A stretch of 64,000 nt of DNA from positions 1 to 64,000 of the forward strand of contig NZ_LAVL01000029.1 of assembly GCF_001083785.1 (NCBI RefSeq), in the 5' to 3' direction. Positions 26,184 to 35,387 of the stretch are shown one piece after another (the stretch's first letter is position 1; the number at the start of each line of letters is the position of its first letter). A program made the translations under genes and the position numbers. This DNA comes from Nonomuraea sp. SBT364. Its GTDB lineage: Bacteria > Actinomycetota > Actinomycetes > Streptosporangiales > Streptosporangiaceae. Below the pieces are notes generated by a model. The model was not told the origin of the DNA, made no database searches, and saw nothing but the letters and a program-made list of their open reading frames with translations.

Positions 26184-27581
26184 CTACAGCAGGAAGTAAC
26201 CCTCCGCGATGAGGGGGCGGATGGCGTCGGCGTCGGGGATCTCGCCGTCGCCGACCAGCTCGGCGATCACGTTGAGCAGCGGCCCGAGCGCCAGCTCACC
26301 GTCGCAGACCCCGGCCAGGGCGGCCTCCACGGTGCCGACCTCCCGGCTGCGGCGCAGCCCGGACGTCTGGCGGAGCACGATGCGCATCGGGTCCTCCGCC
26401 CCCGGCAGCCCGACGCGCTCGTCGAGCAGCCCGTCGGCGGTGCGCAGCAGCGCCGAGCCCAGGTCGCGGACACGATGGGCGGCGCCGATCGCGTCGAGCA
26501 CGTCGTCGACGTAGCCGCCGACGGGCAGCGTGACCTGGTGGGTGAGCCCTTCCAGGCGGACGACCGGATCCAGGGCGCCGGAGTTGCGCATGGTGATCCA
26601 GCCGAAGCCGACCCCCTCGACCTTGCGCTCCTCGAACCAGGCCAGCCACCGGTCGTAGTGCTCGGTGTAGCCGGGGGTGCCCTGCTCGGCGGCGTCCTTG
26701 AGCCAGAGCTCGACGTACTCGGCCGGGTCCTGGACGTCGCGCTGCACCACCCAGGCGTCGCACCCGGTCTCCCCCAGCCAGCCGCCGACGCGGTCGCGCC
26801 AGTCCTCGCCCTCCACGTGCAGCCAGCTCGCCAGGAAGTGGGCCTGGCCGCCGGGATTGAGGTGCCCGGGCGTGTTCCGTACGAGCTCGCGGCAGAAGCC
26901 GTCGCCGTCGCCGCCCGTCTCGCGGTAGGTCAGCCGGCCGCCGGGCGAGATGACGAACGGCGGGTTGGAGACGATCAGGTCGAACCGCTCGCCCGCCACC
27001 GGCTCGAACAGCGAGCCGGTGCGGGCGTCGACGCCGGTCAGGCCGGACAGCCGCCAGCTCAGCCGGGCGAGCTCGATCGCCCGCGGGTTCACGTCGGTCG
27101 CGGTGATGTGGCCGGCCCGCCCGGCCAGGGAGAGCACCTGGACGCCGCAGCCGGTGCCGAGGTCGAGGGCGCGGCCGACGGGGCGGCGGGTGACGAGCTG
27201 GGCCAGGTTGGCCGAGGCGCCGCCGGCGCCGACCACGTGGTCGGGGCGCAGCGCCGGGTCGCCCGGCCGCACCTTGCGGTCGGAGACCACGTAGCCGCCG
27301 GTCTCCCAGGGCTGCAGGTGGACGGTCGCGCGAGCCTGTGAGCCGGACACGGTGACGAGGCCCGACTCCAGCACCGACCGGTGCAGCGCGCTCGCCTCCA
27401 CGGACGCGCCCAGCCACCACAGGCGGATCAGCGTGCCCAGCGGGTCGCCGTCGGCGGTGGCGCGCAGGGCCGGAACCAGCTCCTCGCGGGCCAGCGCCGT
27501 GGCCGCCACGTCGCCCAGCCGGTCGCGGACGCCGTCGATCGTGTAGCCGGTCTCCAGGAGGTGCTCACGCAGTCGTTCCAC
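26184..27581 (-). CDS. Class I SAM methyltransferase, DUF7059-like N-terminal domain
   Basis: A 465-residue protein. An N-terminal helical region (residues 1-120) precedes a Rossmann methyltransferase with RALDLGTGCGVQVL (motif I, near 137) and VSNPPFVISP (motif IV, near 205), the NPPF signature of N- or O-methylation of planar nitrogen or Gln, as in PrmC and RlmG. A C-terminal domain of about 170 residues is actinobacteria-specific. The target (rRNA, protein or DNA) is unknown. It is convergent with the SARP gene and stands alone. Confidence 0.85.
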   Translation of the reverse strand: MERLREHLLETGYTIDGVRDRLGDVAATALAREELVPALRATADGDPLGTLIRLWWLGASVEASALHRSVLESGLVTVSGSQARATVHLQPWETGGYVVSDRKVRPGDPALRPDHVVGAGGASANLAQLVTRRPVGRALDLGTGCGVQVLSLAGRAGHITATDVNPRAIELARLSWRLSGLTGVDARTGSLFEPVAGERFDLIVSNPPFVISPGGRLTYRETGGDGDGFCRELVRNTPGHLNPGGQAHFLASWLHVEGEDWRDRVGGWLGETGCDAWVVQRDVQDPAEYVELWLKDAAEQGTPGYTEHYDRWLAWFEERKVEGVGFGWITMRNSGALDPVVRLEGLTHQVTLPVGGYVDDVLDAIGAAHRVRDLGSALLRTADGLLDERVGLPGAEDPMRIVLRQTSGLRRSREVGTVEAALAGVCDGELALGPLLNVIAELVGDGEIPDADAIRPLIAEGYFLL

Positions 27582-27733
27582 GAGACCATCCTTTCACCGC
27601 AGATCACATCGGAAGCTCCGATACCGTCAGTGATCATACTGTTACCGAGACATCCGAGTTTTGCGCGAGCTGAAAACAAGCGGGGCCGTGATACTGCTGG
27701 GAGCCGGTGTGCCGTTCGACGAGGAGCGGATTC

Positions 27734-28081
27734 ATGCTGATCCCGTGCCTGGCCTGCCAGTCCCGATTCAAGCCCGACGAATACTTCTCGGCCTGCTCCG
27801 GCTACAACCGGTGGCTGGACCTGGTCTCGTGGACGTGCCCGCGCTGCGGCAACCACGACGACATGCGGGTGCTGCCCGGTGAGCTCGGCTTCGGCTACCG
27901 GCACCGCGGCCGGTTCGCCGTGCATGATCGCGTACGGGTGCCGGGGCTGCGCCGGCAGCGCGGTGAGCTGCGGCTGGACATCTCGCTCAACCGGTCGAGC
28001 TGGCGGGTGCCCGCCCGGCTGGGGCCGCCGGTCAGCCCGCCTGACGCAGGCTCTGCCAGGCCGCCTCGCCCAGGCCCTTGA
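27734..28081 (+). CDS. Small zinc-ribbon-like protein
   Basis: A 115-residue protein with CLAC near residue 5 and CPRC near 37, spaced like a treble-clef or zinc ribbon; the rest is basic and Pro-rich. GAGGAG lies about six bases before the ATG at 27734. The 3' end overlaps the convergent TetR gene by 50 bp, so the C-terminal 17 codons are less certain. Function unknown. Confidence 0.5.
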   Translation: MLIPCLACQSRFKPDEYFSACSGYNRWLDLVSWTCPRCGNHDDMRVLPGELGFGYRHRGRFAVHDRVRVPGLRRQRGELRLDISLNRSSWRVPARLGPPVSPPDAGSARPPRPGP

Positions 28082-28625
28082 TCTCCTCGTCCGTCGGGGT
28101 GTGCGCGCCCGCGAACCACAGCCGGCACATCTCCTGCGCCGGCCCGAGCCACAGCACGTAGCACATGGTCGGGTGGACCGGCTGGAGCAGGCCGTTCTTC
28201 ATGTGCGGCCGCCACCAGTCGGAGACCTGGCGGAAGAAGCCGCGCCGGGCCTCGGCCACCTCGGCGCCGCCCGGCTCGTGCTTGCGCGGCGGGCGCTCGC
28301 TCACCAGGATGCGGGCGCGCTCCGGGTGTTCGCCGGCCCAGCGCATGTGGAAGGCGACGATCGCCTCGATCCCCGCCTGGGCGTCGTCGTGCCCGACCAG
28401 TTCGGCGAGGAACTCGCTCTGGTAGGACGCCAGGATCTCGCCGTAGAGCACGCCGAAAACGTGCTCCTTGCTGGCGAAGTGATGGTAGAAACTACCGACG
28501 CTCACGCCGCTCTCCTCGCGGAGGCTGGCCAGGGTCGTGGCGGACACGCCGTCCTGGCTGAAGCGGCGGAGGGCGCCCTCGATGATCCGGGTCCGTCCGT
28601 CGCGTCCGTTCTTGACACTCTTCAC
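28032..28625 (-). CDS. TetR family transcriptional regulator
   Basis: A 197-residue regulator. The HTH at residues 10-55 reads GVSATTLASLREESGVSVGS then FYHHFASKEH. The C-terminal ligand domain is helical. Its ATG overlaps the stop of the upstream acetyltransferase gene (ATGA, 28622-28625), so the two are coupled and share the HxlR-controlled promoter. Confidence 0.9.
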   Translation of the reverse strand: MKSVKNGRDGRTRIIEGALRRFSQDGVSATTLASLREESGVSVGSFYHHFASKEHVFGVLYGEILASYQSEFLAELVGHDDAQAGIEAIVAFHMRWAGEHPERARILVSERPPRKHEPGGAEVAEARRGFFRQVSDWWRPHMKNGLLQPVHPTMCYVLWLGPAQEMCRLWFAGAHTPTDEEIKGLGEAAWQSLRQAG

Positions 28626-29143
28626 GCTGTCAATGGTGAGCCACCAGAACGTTGTTCCGCAAATACTCCCGCCTGTTGGATCATAGCGGTCACTTCCACC
28701 GAGCCGGACTCGACCTTCATCCGGGCGTCCGGCCAGAGCCTGCGGATCATTCTCAGCGCCCGCCGGTTCTCGCCCATCACGTCCATGCCCACCGTGGTGG
28801 CGCCCCGCATGACGGCCCTGACCAGCAGCGTGTCGACGAGTCTCGGCCCCAGCCCGAAGCCCTGCCAGTGGTCGGCCACCACGACGGCGATCTCCACGTC
28901 GGCGGCGCCGCCCCGGTAGCTCATGGCGTGGCCGACGATCTCACCCCCGACCAGGGCCACCAGGGCGTCGCGGCGCCCGTCGACCTCGATCAGGGTGCTC
29001 ACCAGGCTCGCGGACGGGCGGGTGACGCCGGCGAAGAAGCGCAGCGTCTGGGTGTGCAGTGACAGCCCGGCCAGGAATCGCCGGACAAGCTCACCGTCGT
29101 CGGCCCGCGCCGGGCGGATCAGCGGCCACTGAGTTCGAATCAC
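28622..29143 (-). CDS. GNAT family N-acetyltransferase
   Basis: A 173-residue acetyltransferase. HWQGFGLGPRLVD near residue 90 is the acetyl-CoA loop, and GMDVMGENRRALRMIRRL is the terminal helix. The GTG at 29143 is chosen. TTGACA (29174-29179) and CAAGCT (29150-29155) form a promoter ending six bases upstream, implying a leaderless mRNA. The apparent TTG start at 29179 is the -35 itself. It is coupled to the TetR gene and divergent from HxlR. Confidence 0.85.
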   Translation of the reverse strand: MIRTQWPLIRPARADDGELVRRFLAGLSLHTQTLRFFAGVTRPSASLVSTLIEVDGRRDALVALVGGEIVGHAMSYRGGAADVEIAVVVADHWQGFGLGPRLVDTLLVRAVMRGATTVGMDVMGENRRALRMIRRLWPDARMKVESGSVEVTAMIQQAGVFAEQRSGGSPLTA

Positions 29144-29151
29144 AGACTCAG
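29129..29151. promoter_or_regulatory. HxlR-type operator 1
   Basis: CTGAGT, 11 bases, ACTCAG. It covers the -10 and start codon of the leaderless acetyltransferase gene. It is identical in arms and spacing to the second site, 38 bp away. Confidence 0.7.
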
Positions 29152-29166
29152 CTTGCCTTTCACCTT

Positions 29167-29189
29167 CTGAGTCTGTCAACTGAACTCAG
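29167..29189. promoter_or_regulatory. HxlR-type operator 2
   Basis: CTGAGT, 11 bases, ACTCAG. It fills the -35 to -10 interval of the HxlR promoter (-10 TATGAT at 29191-29196) and covers the -35 TTGACA of the divergent acetyltransferase promoter, so one bound dimer could repress both directions. Confidence 0.75.
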
Positions 29190-29203
29190 GTATGATGGGC
29201 ACC

Positions 29204-29650
29204 ATGAACGTGCCTTTCCGGGTGAACCACTGCTCCATCGAGCGGACCCTGGACATCGTCGGGGAGAAGTGGACCTTCCTGGTGCTGCGCGAGGCGTTCA
29301 GCGGCGTCCGGCGGTTCGCGGACATGCAGGCGATCACCGGCGCCCCCCGCCAGGTGCTCAGCGCCCGGCTGACCCGGCTGGTGGACGAGGGCCTGCTGCG
29401 CAAGGAGCCCTACCGCGAGCCCGGCCAGCGCCAGCGCGACGAGTACCGGCTCACCGACAAGGGGCGCGACCTCTATCCGCTGCTGGTCGCGCTCATGCAC
29501 TGGGGCGACAGATACCTGTCCGGAGAGGAGGGCCCGCCCGTCCTGCTGACCCATCGCGACTGCGGCGCCCTCGTCGAGCAGCACCTGCGCTGCGCCGACG
29601 GCCATGAAGTGGGCGGCCCCCGCGAGGTCACGGCGATACCGGGCGCCTGA
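29204..29650 (+). CDS. HxlR family transcriptional regulator
   Basis: A 148-residue winged-helix regulator. The hallmark CSIERTLDIVGEKWTFLVLR is at residues 11-30, with RFADMQAITGAPRQVLSARL as the recognition helix region. The ATG at 29204 lies seven bases after a TATGAT -10 box and is probably leaderless; ATG codons at 29192 and 29195 fall inside that box. It is divergent from the GNAT-TetR operon, with two operators between. Confidence 0.92.
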   Translation: MNVPFRVNHCSIERTLDIVGEKWTFLVLREAFSGVRRFADMQAITGAPRQVLSARLTRLVDEGLLRKEPYREPGQRQRDEYRLTDKGRDLYPLLVALMHWGDRYLSGEEGPPVLLTHRDCGALVEQHLRCADGHEVGGPREVTAIPGA

Positions 29651-29679
29651 CCACCGGCATCGGTGCCTACCCTTGTAGC

Positions 29680-30474
29680 GTGTACCGGTTCCTGCTCACA
29701 CCCCGTTGGATCGCGCTTCACATCGTCGTGCTGCTCGTGATCCCCGCCTTCGTGTTCCTGGGCCGGTGGCAGTTCGGGCGGTTCGAGGAGCGCTCGGCCA
29801 ACAGCGACCTGGTCACCGCCAACATCGAGGCCGCCCCGGTGCCCCTCGGCACCCTGGCCGGGGCCGGCGAGCAGGTCAAGGAGTCCGACCGGTTCAAGAA
29901 GGTCGTCGTCACGGGCACGTACGACGCCGGGCAGGGCCTGGTGGTGCGCCGCAGGCCGCAGGAGGGGCGCAACGGCTACTACGTCCTGACCCCGCTGGTG
30001 ACGGGCGAGGGGCAGGCCGTGCTCGTCAACCGGGGCTGGGTGCAGGCCGGGGCGACCGCCGACACCCCGCCGGAGGTGCCGCCGCCGCCCTCGGGTGAGG
30101 TAAGTGTCACCGGTCGGCTACGTCCCAGCGAGACCGAGGCGAACAGCGGCATCCGGGAGCGGCCCGGGTTGCCGCCCGGCCAGGTTCTGCTCATCGACCC
30201 GGCGAAGATCGGCAAGGCGCTGCCGTACCGGCTCGTGGGTGGTTTCGTGGAGCTGACCGAGCAGCGGCCCGCGCCCGCGCAGGCCCCCGAGCCGGTGCCG
30301 GCACCGGACGTCGGCGCAGGTGGAGGGCTCAATCTGGCCTATGGCGTGCAGTGGTGGCTGTTCATCGGGATCGCGATCGGCGGCTGGGTGCTGCTGATCC
30401 GCCGGGAGCTGGCCGACCGGAAGGCGCAGGAGGCCCGCGCCGCCGACGAGCAGGTGGAAATGTCCGCCAACTAA
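29680..30474 (+). CDS. SURF1 family cytochrome oxidase assembly protein
   Basis: A 264-residue membrane protein with helices at about residues 10-28 and 222-242 bracketing the SURF1 domain (LGRWQFGRF near residue 27; NRGWVQAG near 118). SURF1 helps insert heme a into cytochrome c oxidase. The GTG start at 29680 follows a TACCCT -10 by six bases, indicating a leaderless mRNA. The C-terminal periplasmic loop has a Pro-rich insert. The next gene starts one base after the stop. Confidence 0.9.
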   Translation: MYRFLLTPRWIALHIVVLLVIPAFVFLGRWQFGRFEERSANSDLVTANIEAAPVPLGTLAGAGEQVKESDRFKKVVVTGTYDAGQGLVVRRRPQEGRNGYYVLTPLVTGEGQAVLVNRGWVQAGATADTPPEVPPPPSGEVSVTGRLRPSETEANSGIRERPGLPPGQVLLIDPAKIGKALPYRLVGGFVELTEQRPAPAQAPEPVPAPDVGAGGGLNLAYGVQWWLFIGIAIGGWVLLIRRELADRKAQEARAADEQVEMSAN

Positions 30475-30475
30475 G

Positions 30476-31228
30476 GTGGTGAGGGTGATCCGCCACATCA
30501 AGTTCGCCAAAATCCACAACTTCCGCGACATAGGTGGATATGCCACCCAGGACGGCCGGACCGTCCGGTGGCAGCGGCTCTATCGGGCGGACTCCCTCGG
30601 CTGGCTGGCCGGCCAGGACCTGGAGACGTTCCGCACGCTGGGCGTGCGCACCGTCATCGACCTGCGCCACCCCTTCGAGGTGGACCGGAACGGCCGGGTG
30701 CCCGAGGAGCACGGGCTGGCCTACCACAACCTGCCGATCGAGGGCCGGCGCTGGCAGTTCGCGACCTTCGACGAGGCGCAGGGCGTGCCGCGCTTCCTGG
30801 CCGACCGCTACCTGGAGGTCACCGAGGACGGCGTGGACAACCTGCGCACCGCCATGGAGACGATCTGCCGGGCCGACAGCGCCCCCGTGGTGGTCCACTG
30901 CGCCGCGGGCAAGGACCGCACCGGGCTGCTCGCCGCCATGATCCTGTCCCTGGCGGGCGTGGCCGACGACGACATCGTGGCCGACTACGAGCTGACCGGC
31001 CTGGCCACCGAGCGGTTCATCGCCGACTGGCGCACCCGGCACCCCGACGACGACCTGTGGCCCGGCTTCGGCCTGGCCCCGGCCGAGGCCATGCGCCTGT
31101 TCCTGGCCGGCCTGCAGGACAGGCACGGCTCGGTGGAGTCGTACGTCACCGGCGTGCTCGGCGTCACCCCGGACGCCGTCGGCGAACTGCGCGCCCATCT
31201 CCTGACTGAACCGGTCGCCCGCGGGTAG
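30476..31228 (+). CDS. Tyrosine-protein phosphatase (Y_phosphatase3 type)
   Basis: A 250-residue phosphatase. NFRDIGGY near residue 15 is the family N-terminal motif, TVIDLRHPFE near 60 holds the DLR, and HCAAGKDRTG near 140 is the CX5R loop with the nucleophilic Cys. Related enzymes act on phosphotyrosine or phosphoinositides and include secreted PtpB. No signal peptide. It directly follows SURF1 and starts at GTG. Confidence 0.9.
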   Translation: MVRVIRHIKFAKIHNFRDIGGYATQDGRTVRWQRLYRADSLGWLAGQDLETFRTLGVRTVIDLRHPFEVDRNGRVPEEHGLAYHNLPIEGRRWQFATFDEAQGVPRFLADRYLEVTEDGVDNLRTAMETICRADSAPVVVHCAAGKDRTGLLAAMILSLAGVADDDIVADYELTGLATERFIADWRTRHPDDDLWPGFGLAPAEAMRLFLAGLQDRHGSVESYVTGVLGVTPDAVGELRAHLLTEPVARG

Positions 31229-31233
31229 CGGCC

Positions 31234-31278
31234 GGGCCCCGGGATCGCCAACCGTCCCCCTCCCGGCGATCCCGGGCC
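31234..31278 (+). terminator. Strong hairpin after the phosphatase gene
   Basis: GGGCCCCGGGATCGCC pairs with GGCGATCCCGGGCC (one bulged C) across a 15-base loop, directly after the SURF1-phosphatase operon. Confidence 0.75.
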
Positions 31279-31362
31279 AGAACGGCCCTCGGATATGCCT
31301 GGATACCCAACGGATACGTCGCAGCTTGTTCGACGTTATCCCGCCGTCGTACGGTTACCTGC

Positions 31363-32559
31363 GTGACTACGCCGCTGCTTCCCGATCCAGAGCCGAGGCG
31401 GCGCGACTATGTGATCATCTCCGCCGACGATCACCTGATCGAGCCCCCTGACCTTTTCGAGGACAGGCTGCCGGAGAAATACGCCGAGGTCGCGCCCAAG
31501 GTCGTGGAGACCGAGGCCGGTCACCAGGTGTGGCGCTACGGCGGCGCCACCTACCCCTGCGCGGGGCTCGACGTGGGCGCCGGACTGCCCCGCGAGCAGT
31601 GGACCCTGGACCCGGTCAGGTTCGAGACCATGCGCCCCGGCTGCCACGACATCGAGGCCCGCATCCAGGACATGGACGTCGCGGGCGTCTGGGCGGCGCT
31701 GTGCTTCCCCGGCATGCTGGCCGGGCAGTCGGGCATGCCGTTCGCCAGGACCCGCGACCAGGAACTCGGCCTGGCGCTGATCAAGGCCTACAACGACTGG
31801 CACATCGACGTCTGGGCGGGCACCTACCCGGAGCGGATCATCGGCCTGCAGCTCCCCTGGCTGCCCGATCCCGACGTGGCCGCCAAGGAGATCCGCGCCA
31901 ACGCGGCCCGGGGCTTCAAGGCCGTGGTGTTCCCCGAGTTCCCGACGCGGCTGCGGCTGCCGTCGATCCACACCGGCCACTGGGACCCGTTCTTCGCCGC
32001 CTGCGAGGAGACCGGCACGGTCGTCTGCCTGCACACCGGCGCGTCGAGCTGGTCACCGGTGCCGTCGCCCGACACGCCCATCGAGGCGATCACCACGCTG
32101 ATGCCGACCAGCGCCATGTTCGCCTGCGCCGACTGGCTCTGGTCCGGGCTGCCGCTGCGCTTCCCCAACCTGCGCGTCCTCATCGCCGAGGGCGGCGTGG
32201 GCTGGCTGCCGGTGCTCGCCGAGCGGGCCGACTACGCGCTGGACCACCCGGTGGCCGGCGAAGCCCAGTGGGACGGCGGGCTCAAGCCCAGCGAGGTGCT
32301 GCGCCGCAACTTCTTCTTCGGCACGCTCGACGACCACGCCCTGTCGGGGGTGCGGCTCGCCGTCGGCCTCGACCACGTGCTGCAGGAGAGCGGCTATCCG
32401 CACTCCGACTCCACCTGGCCCGACACCCAGAAGTCCGTCGCGCGCAACCTCGGCGCGCTGCCTCCCGCCGACATCGCCAGGGTCGCGTACGGCAACGCCG
32501 CCCGGCTGTTCGGGCACCCGCTGCCGTCGCGCGCCTGGCTGAGGATGGAGGAGATCTAG
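31363..32559 (+). CDS. Amidohydrolase family protein
   Basis: A 398-residue amidohydro_2 barrel: ISADDHLIEP near residue 20 is the HxH-equivalent strand, CLHTG near 225 and VGLDHVLQESGYPHSDSTW near 335 are metal-site segments. These enzymes are hydrolases or decarboxylases. A leaderless GTG follows TACGGT by seven bases. The 3' end overlaps the convergent DUF1232 gene by four bases. Neighbouring amidase and flavin oxidoreductase genes suggest a shared catabolic role. Confidence 0.85.
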   Translation: MTTPLLPDPEPRRRDYVIISADDHLIEPPDLFEDRLPEKYAEVAPKVVETEAGHQVWRYGGATYPCAGLDVGAGLPREQWTLDPVRFETMRPGCHDIEARIQDMDVAGVWAALCFPGMLAGQSGMPFARTRDQELGLALIKAYNDWHIDVWAGTYPERIIGLQLPWLPDPDVAAKEIRANAARGFKAVVFPEFPTRLRLPSIHTGHWDPFFAACEETGTVVCLHTGASSWSPVPSPDTPIEAITTLMPTSAMFACADWLWSGLPLRFPNLRVLIAEGGVGWLPVLAERADYALDHPVAGEAQWDGGLKPSEVLRRNFFFGTLDDHALSGVRLAVGLDHVLQESGYPHSDSTWPDTQKSVARNLGALPPADIARVAYGNAARLFGHPLPSRAWLRMEEI

Positions 32560-32915
32560 CCTTCCTGCGGCGCCGGCTCCACCCTGCCGGTGATGATCCT
32601 GCGCTCCCAGTCGACGTAGCGGCCGCTCTCGCCGAGCAACGACCCCATCAGCCAGAGGAACACCCCGAAGTCGTCGGCCACGCCGATCAGCATCAGGAAG
32701 TCGGGCACCAGGTCGATCGGCGAGACCAGGTAGACGACGCCGAGCGCCATCATGGTCAGCCTGCCCTTGCCCAGCCCGTCGTACCGGCCCCGGAGCGCGG
32801 CGCCGAGCATGCGGGGGATCGCCCGGAGCCGCGGCATGAGGCCGGGCGTGCCGGGCTTGGTGACGTCCCGGTAGGCCCGATAGGCCGCCGCGGCCTTCGC
32901 TGCTTTCGCCATCAT
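32556..32915 (-). CDS. DUF1232/YkvA family membrane protein
   Basis: A 119-residue protein. The conserved YLVSPIDLVPDFLMLIGVAD stretch (about residues 61-80) is the DUF1232 signature with one or two membrane passes. Function unknown. It lies 58 bp downstream of the amidase stop on the same strand. Confidence 0.88.
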   Translation of the reverse strand: MMAKAAKAAAAYRAYRDVTKPGTPGLMPRLRAIPRMLGAALRGRYDGLGKGRLTMMALGVVYLVSPIDLVPDFLMLIGVADDFGVFLWLMGSLLGESGRYVDWERRIITGRVEPAPQEG

Positions 32916-32973
32916 GAGTCTCCCTTTACCCCGTCTCTCACGACATAACGTGTTACCCGGGGCAAGGAGTTCC

Positions 32974-34389
32974 TCACAGCGCCGCGTGCTCGAAGGGCCT
33001 GGCCGCCTCGATCTGCGCCGCCACCCTGATGAGCAGGTCCTCCCGCCCGGCCGCCGCGACGAGCTGGACGCCCACGGGCAGCCCGTCGCGGGTGCGGTGC
33101 AGCGGCAGCGAGATGGCCGGCTGACCGCTGGCGTTGATCGGCGAGGTGAAGGCCACCACGTGCGCGGTCCTGCCGAACGCGGTGCTCAGGTCCTCCGGCG
33201 GGATCCAGCCGAGCGGGAACGGCGCCACGCCCACCGACGGCATGAGCAGCAGGTCGTGCCCGGCGGTCCACCAGGCCGCCAGCCGCCTGCGGAAGCGGTC
33301 GATCCACTGCGCCGCCAGCAGGTGCGCCGCCGCGCTGCGCCCGCGCGCGGCCGCCACCATGGCGGCGTTGCGCGGCTCCAGCTCCTCCAGTTCGACGGCC
33401 TTGCCCCTGGTCTGGCCCAGCCCCTCGACGAGCGCGGCCAAATTGTCGGACACGATCGCGCCGAAGTGCAGCGGGAAGTCCGCGTCGCCCAGCGCCTGCG
33501 GGCAGCCGGGCGCCACCTCGTGGCCCAGCGCGGCCAGCAGCGCCGCCGCCCCGGTCACGGCGTCGGCCAGGTCGGGGTCCTCCGGCACGTCGCCTCGCGG
33601 GTGCGCGGTGACGTACCCGATCCGCAGCCGTCCCGGGTCGGCCCCGGCCTCCTCGGCGAGCGGGCGCGGCAGCGGCTGGGCGGCGTACGGGTCGCCGGGC
33701 ACGTACCCGGAGACCAGGTCGAGCGCCGCGGCGGTGTCACGCACGGTCCTGGTCACGAACCCCGGGCAGGAGAAGCCGTTCCAGCCCTCCCCCAGGGTCG
33801 GCGCGAAGCTGACGCGCCCGCGGGTGGGCTTCAGGCCCACCAGGCCGCATAACGAGGCGGGGATGCGGATCGAGCCGCCGCCGTCGCCGACCGTCGCCAG
33901 CGCGACCATCCCGGCCGCCACCGCCGCCGCAGACCCGCCGCTCGACCCGCCGGCCGAGTACGCGGGATCGTACGGATTGCGGGTGGGGCCGAACGCGGCG
34001 GGCTCGGTGGTGATCGTGCTGCCGAACTCGGGCGTGCTGGTGCGGCCGAGCACCAGGAAGCCGGCCTCGCGCAGGCGGGCCACGCCGTGCCCGTCCTCCT
34101 CGACCGGCAGGCCGTCGTAGACCCGCGAGCCCGCGCTGTAGGGCTCGCCCGCCTGCTGCCAGCCCAGGTCCTTCAGCAGGATCGGCACGCCGCGGAAGGG
34201 CGCGTGCTCGGGAATGTCGGCGGCCTCGGCCAGCGCCCGCTCGAACCGGGGGTGCACGACCGCGTTCAGCTCGCCGTCGCGGGCCTCGATCCGGGCGATG
34301 GCGGCCTCGGCGAGCTCGCGCGGCGACACCAGCCGCTCGCGTACCGCCCGCGCCTGGCCGACCGCGTCCAGCTTCAGAACGTCGTCCAT
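32974..34389 (-). CDS. Amidase (amidase signature family)
   Basis: A 471-residue amidase. GGSSGGSAAAVAAGM near residue 148 carries the Ser of the Ser-cisSer-Lys triad, with the Lys in ILLKDLGW near 71. It hydrolyses an amide of unknown origin. Its start lies six bases after the flavin oxidoreductase stop, so the two are one operon behind the TetR operator at 35388-35403. Confidence 0.92.
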   Translation of the reverse strand: MDDVLKLDAVGQARAVRERLVSPRELAEAAIARIEARDGELNAVVHPRFERALAEAADIPEHAPFRGVPILLKDLGWQQAGEPYSAGSRVYDGLPVEEDGHGVARLREAGFLVLGRTSTPEFGSTITTEPAAFGPTRNPYDPAYSAGGSSGGSAAAVAAGMVALATVGDGGGSIRIPASLCGLVGLKPTRGRVSFAPTLGEGWNGFSCPGFVTRTVRDTAAALDLVSGYVPGDPYAAQPLPRPLAEEAGADPGRLRIGYVTAHPRGDVPEDPDLADAVTGAAALLAALGHEVAPGCPQALGDADFPLHFGAIVSDNLAALVEGLGQTRGKAVELEELEPRNAAMVAAARGRSAAAHLLAAQWIDRFRRRLAAWWTAGHDLLLMPSVGVAPFPLGWIPPEDLSTAFGRTAHVVAFTSPINASGQPAISLPLHRTRDGLPVGVQLVAAAGREDLLIRVAAQIEAARPFEHAAL

Positions 34390-34395
34390 GCGCCC

Positions 34396-35355
34396 TCAGC
34401 CCTTCGGAGCCAGGTCGCGGACGGCCTGGGTGATGGAGACCTCTCCGCCCGGGATCGGGGCCAGCACGGGCGTGTTGAGGCCGTTCGCGACATACTCCTC
34501 GATCCGGGCCCGGCAGGTCGCCGCGTCGCCGTGCACGATGAGCGCGTCCACGACCTCGTCGGGGATCGCCTTGAGCGCGGACTTGCGGTCGCCGGCCGCC
34601 CACGCCTCGTGCAGCGGCCGCAGCACCTCGCCGCGTCCCAGCCAGTCGTGGAAGGCCGCGTACGCCGGCACCGTGAGGTAGGAGGCCAGCATCCACCGGG
34701 CCTGCTCGCGCACGCGGTCGGTGTCCTCGCTCACGCAGACGAACAGGCGGGCGATCAGCTCGGTGTCCGGCCCGATCTCCGCGCGCACCTTGCGCACGTC
34801 GTCCGGCGAGAGCCAGTTGGTGATCGCGCCGTCGGCCTCCTCGGCCGCCAGCCGCAGCATCCGCGGCCGCAGCGCGGCCAGCACGATCTTCGGCGGCACC
34901 TTCGGCGCGCGCTCCAGCTTGAAGCCCTTGATCTGGAAGGTCTCGTACGCCTCCGACACCTTCTCGCCGGCCAGCGCCTTCTTCAGGAAGCGCAGGGTGT
35001 CGCGGGTGCGGGCGTACGGCTTGGCGAACTCGACGGCGTTCCAGCGCTCCACGATCGCCGGTGACGACGAGCCGATGCCGAGCACGAACCGCTCCGGCGC
35101 GAGGTCGGCCAGCGTCGCCGCCGACATGGCCAGCAGCCCCGGCCCGCGCGTGGAGACGGGCACGATGGCGCTGCCCAGCCGGACGCCGGGGGCCCACTGC
35201 GAGGCCAGCGCCAGCGGCGTGAACCCGTCCGTGCCGTTGACCTCGGCCGACCACAGATCGGTGTAGCCGAGCGCGGGCAGCTCCGCGATCAGCTCCTGCG
35301 ACTGGGCCAGGGAACGGTCGTAGAAGGGGATGGTCATGCCCCAGTTCTGGGTCAT
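34396..35355 (-). CDS. LLM-class flavin-dependent oxidoreductase
   Basis: A 319-residue luciferase-like barrel. YTDLWSAEVNG near residue 30, RLGSAIVPVSTRGP near 55 and RFVLGIGSSSP near 88 are typical of the F420-using LLM group. It is the first gene of an oxidoreductase-amidase operon and lies 57 bp from the TetR gene across an operator-like dyad. The first ATG is used; one seven codons in is possible. Confidence 0.87.
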   Translation of the reverse strand: MTQNWGMTIPFYDRSLAQSQELIAELPALGYTDLWSAEVNGTDGFTPLALASQWAPGVRLGSAIVPVSTRGPGLLAMSAATLADLAPERFVLGIGSSSPAIVERWNAVEFAKPYARTRDTLRFLKKALAGEKVSEAYETFQIKGFKLERAPKVPPKIVLAALRPRMLRLAAEEADGAITNWLSPDDVRKVRAEIGPDTELIARLFVCVSEDTDRVREQARWMLASYLTVPAYAAFHDWLGRGEVLRPLHEAWAAGDRKSALKAIPDEVVDALIVHGDAATCRARIEEYVANGLNTPVLAPIPGGEVSITQAVRDLAPKG

Positions 35356-35387
35356 AGCGCGCCTCCGGGCTCCGGGTGTGCCCCGAC

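Noticed and set aside
29143..29179. TTG as the start of the GNAT gene at 29179
   Set aside because: It is the -35 TTGACA of its promoter; the GTG at 29143 lies at the predicted start of transcription.
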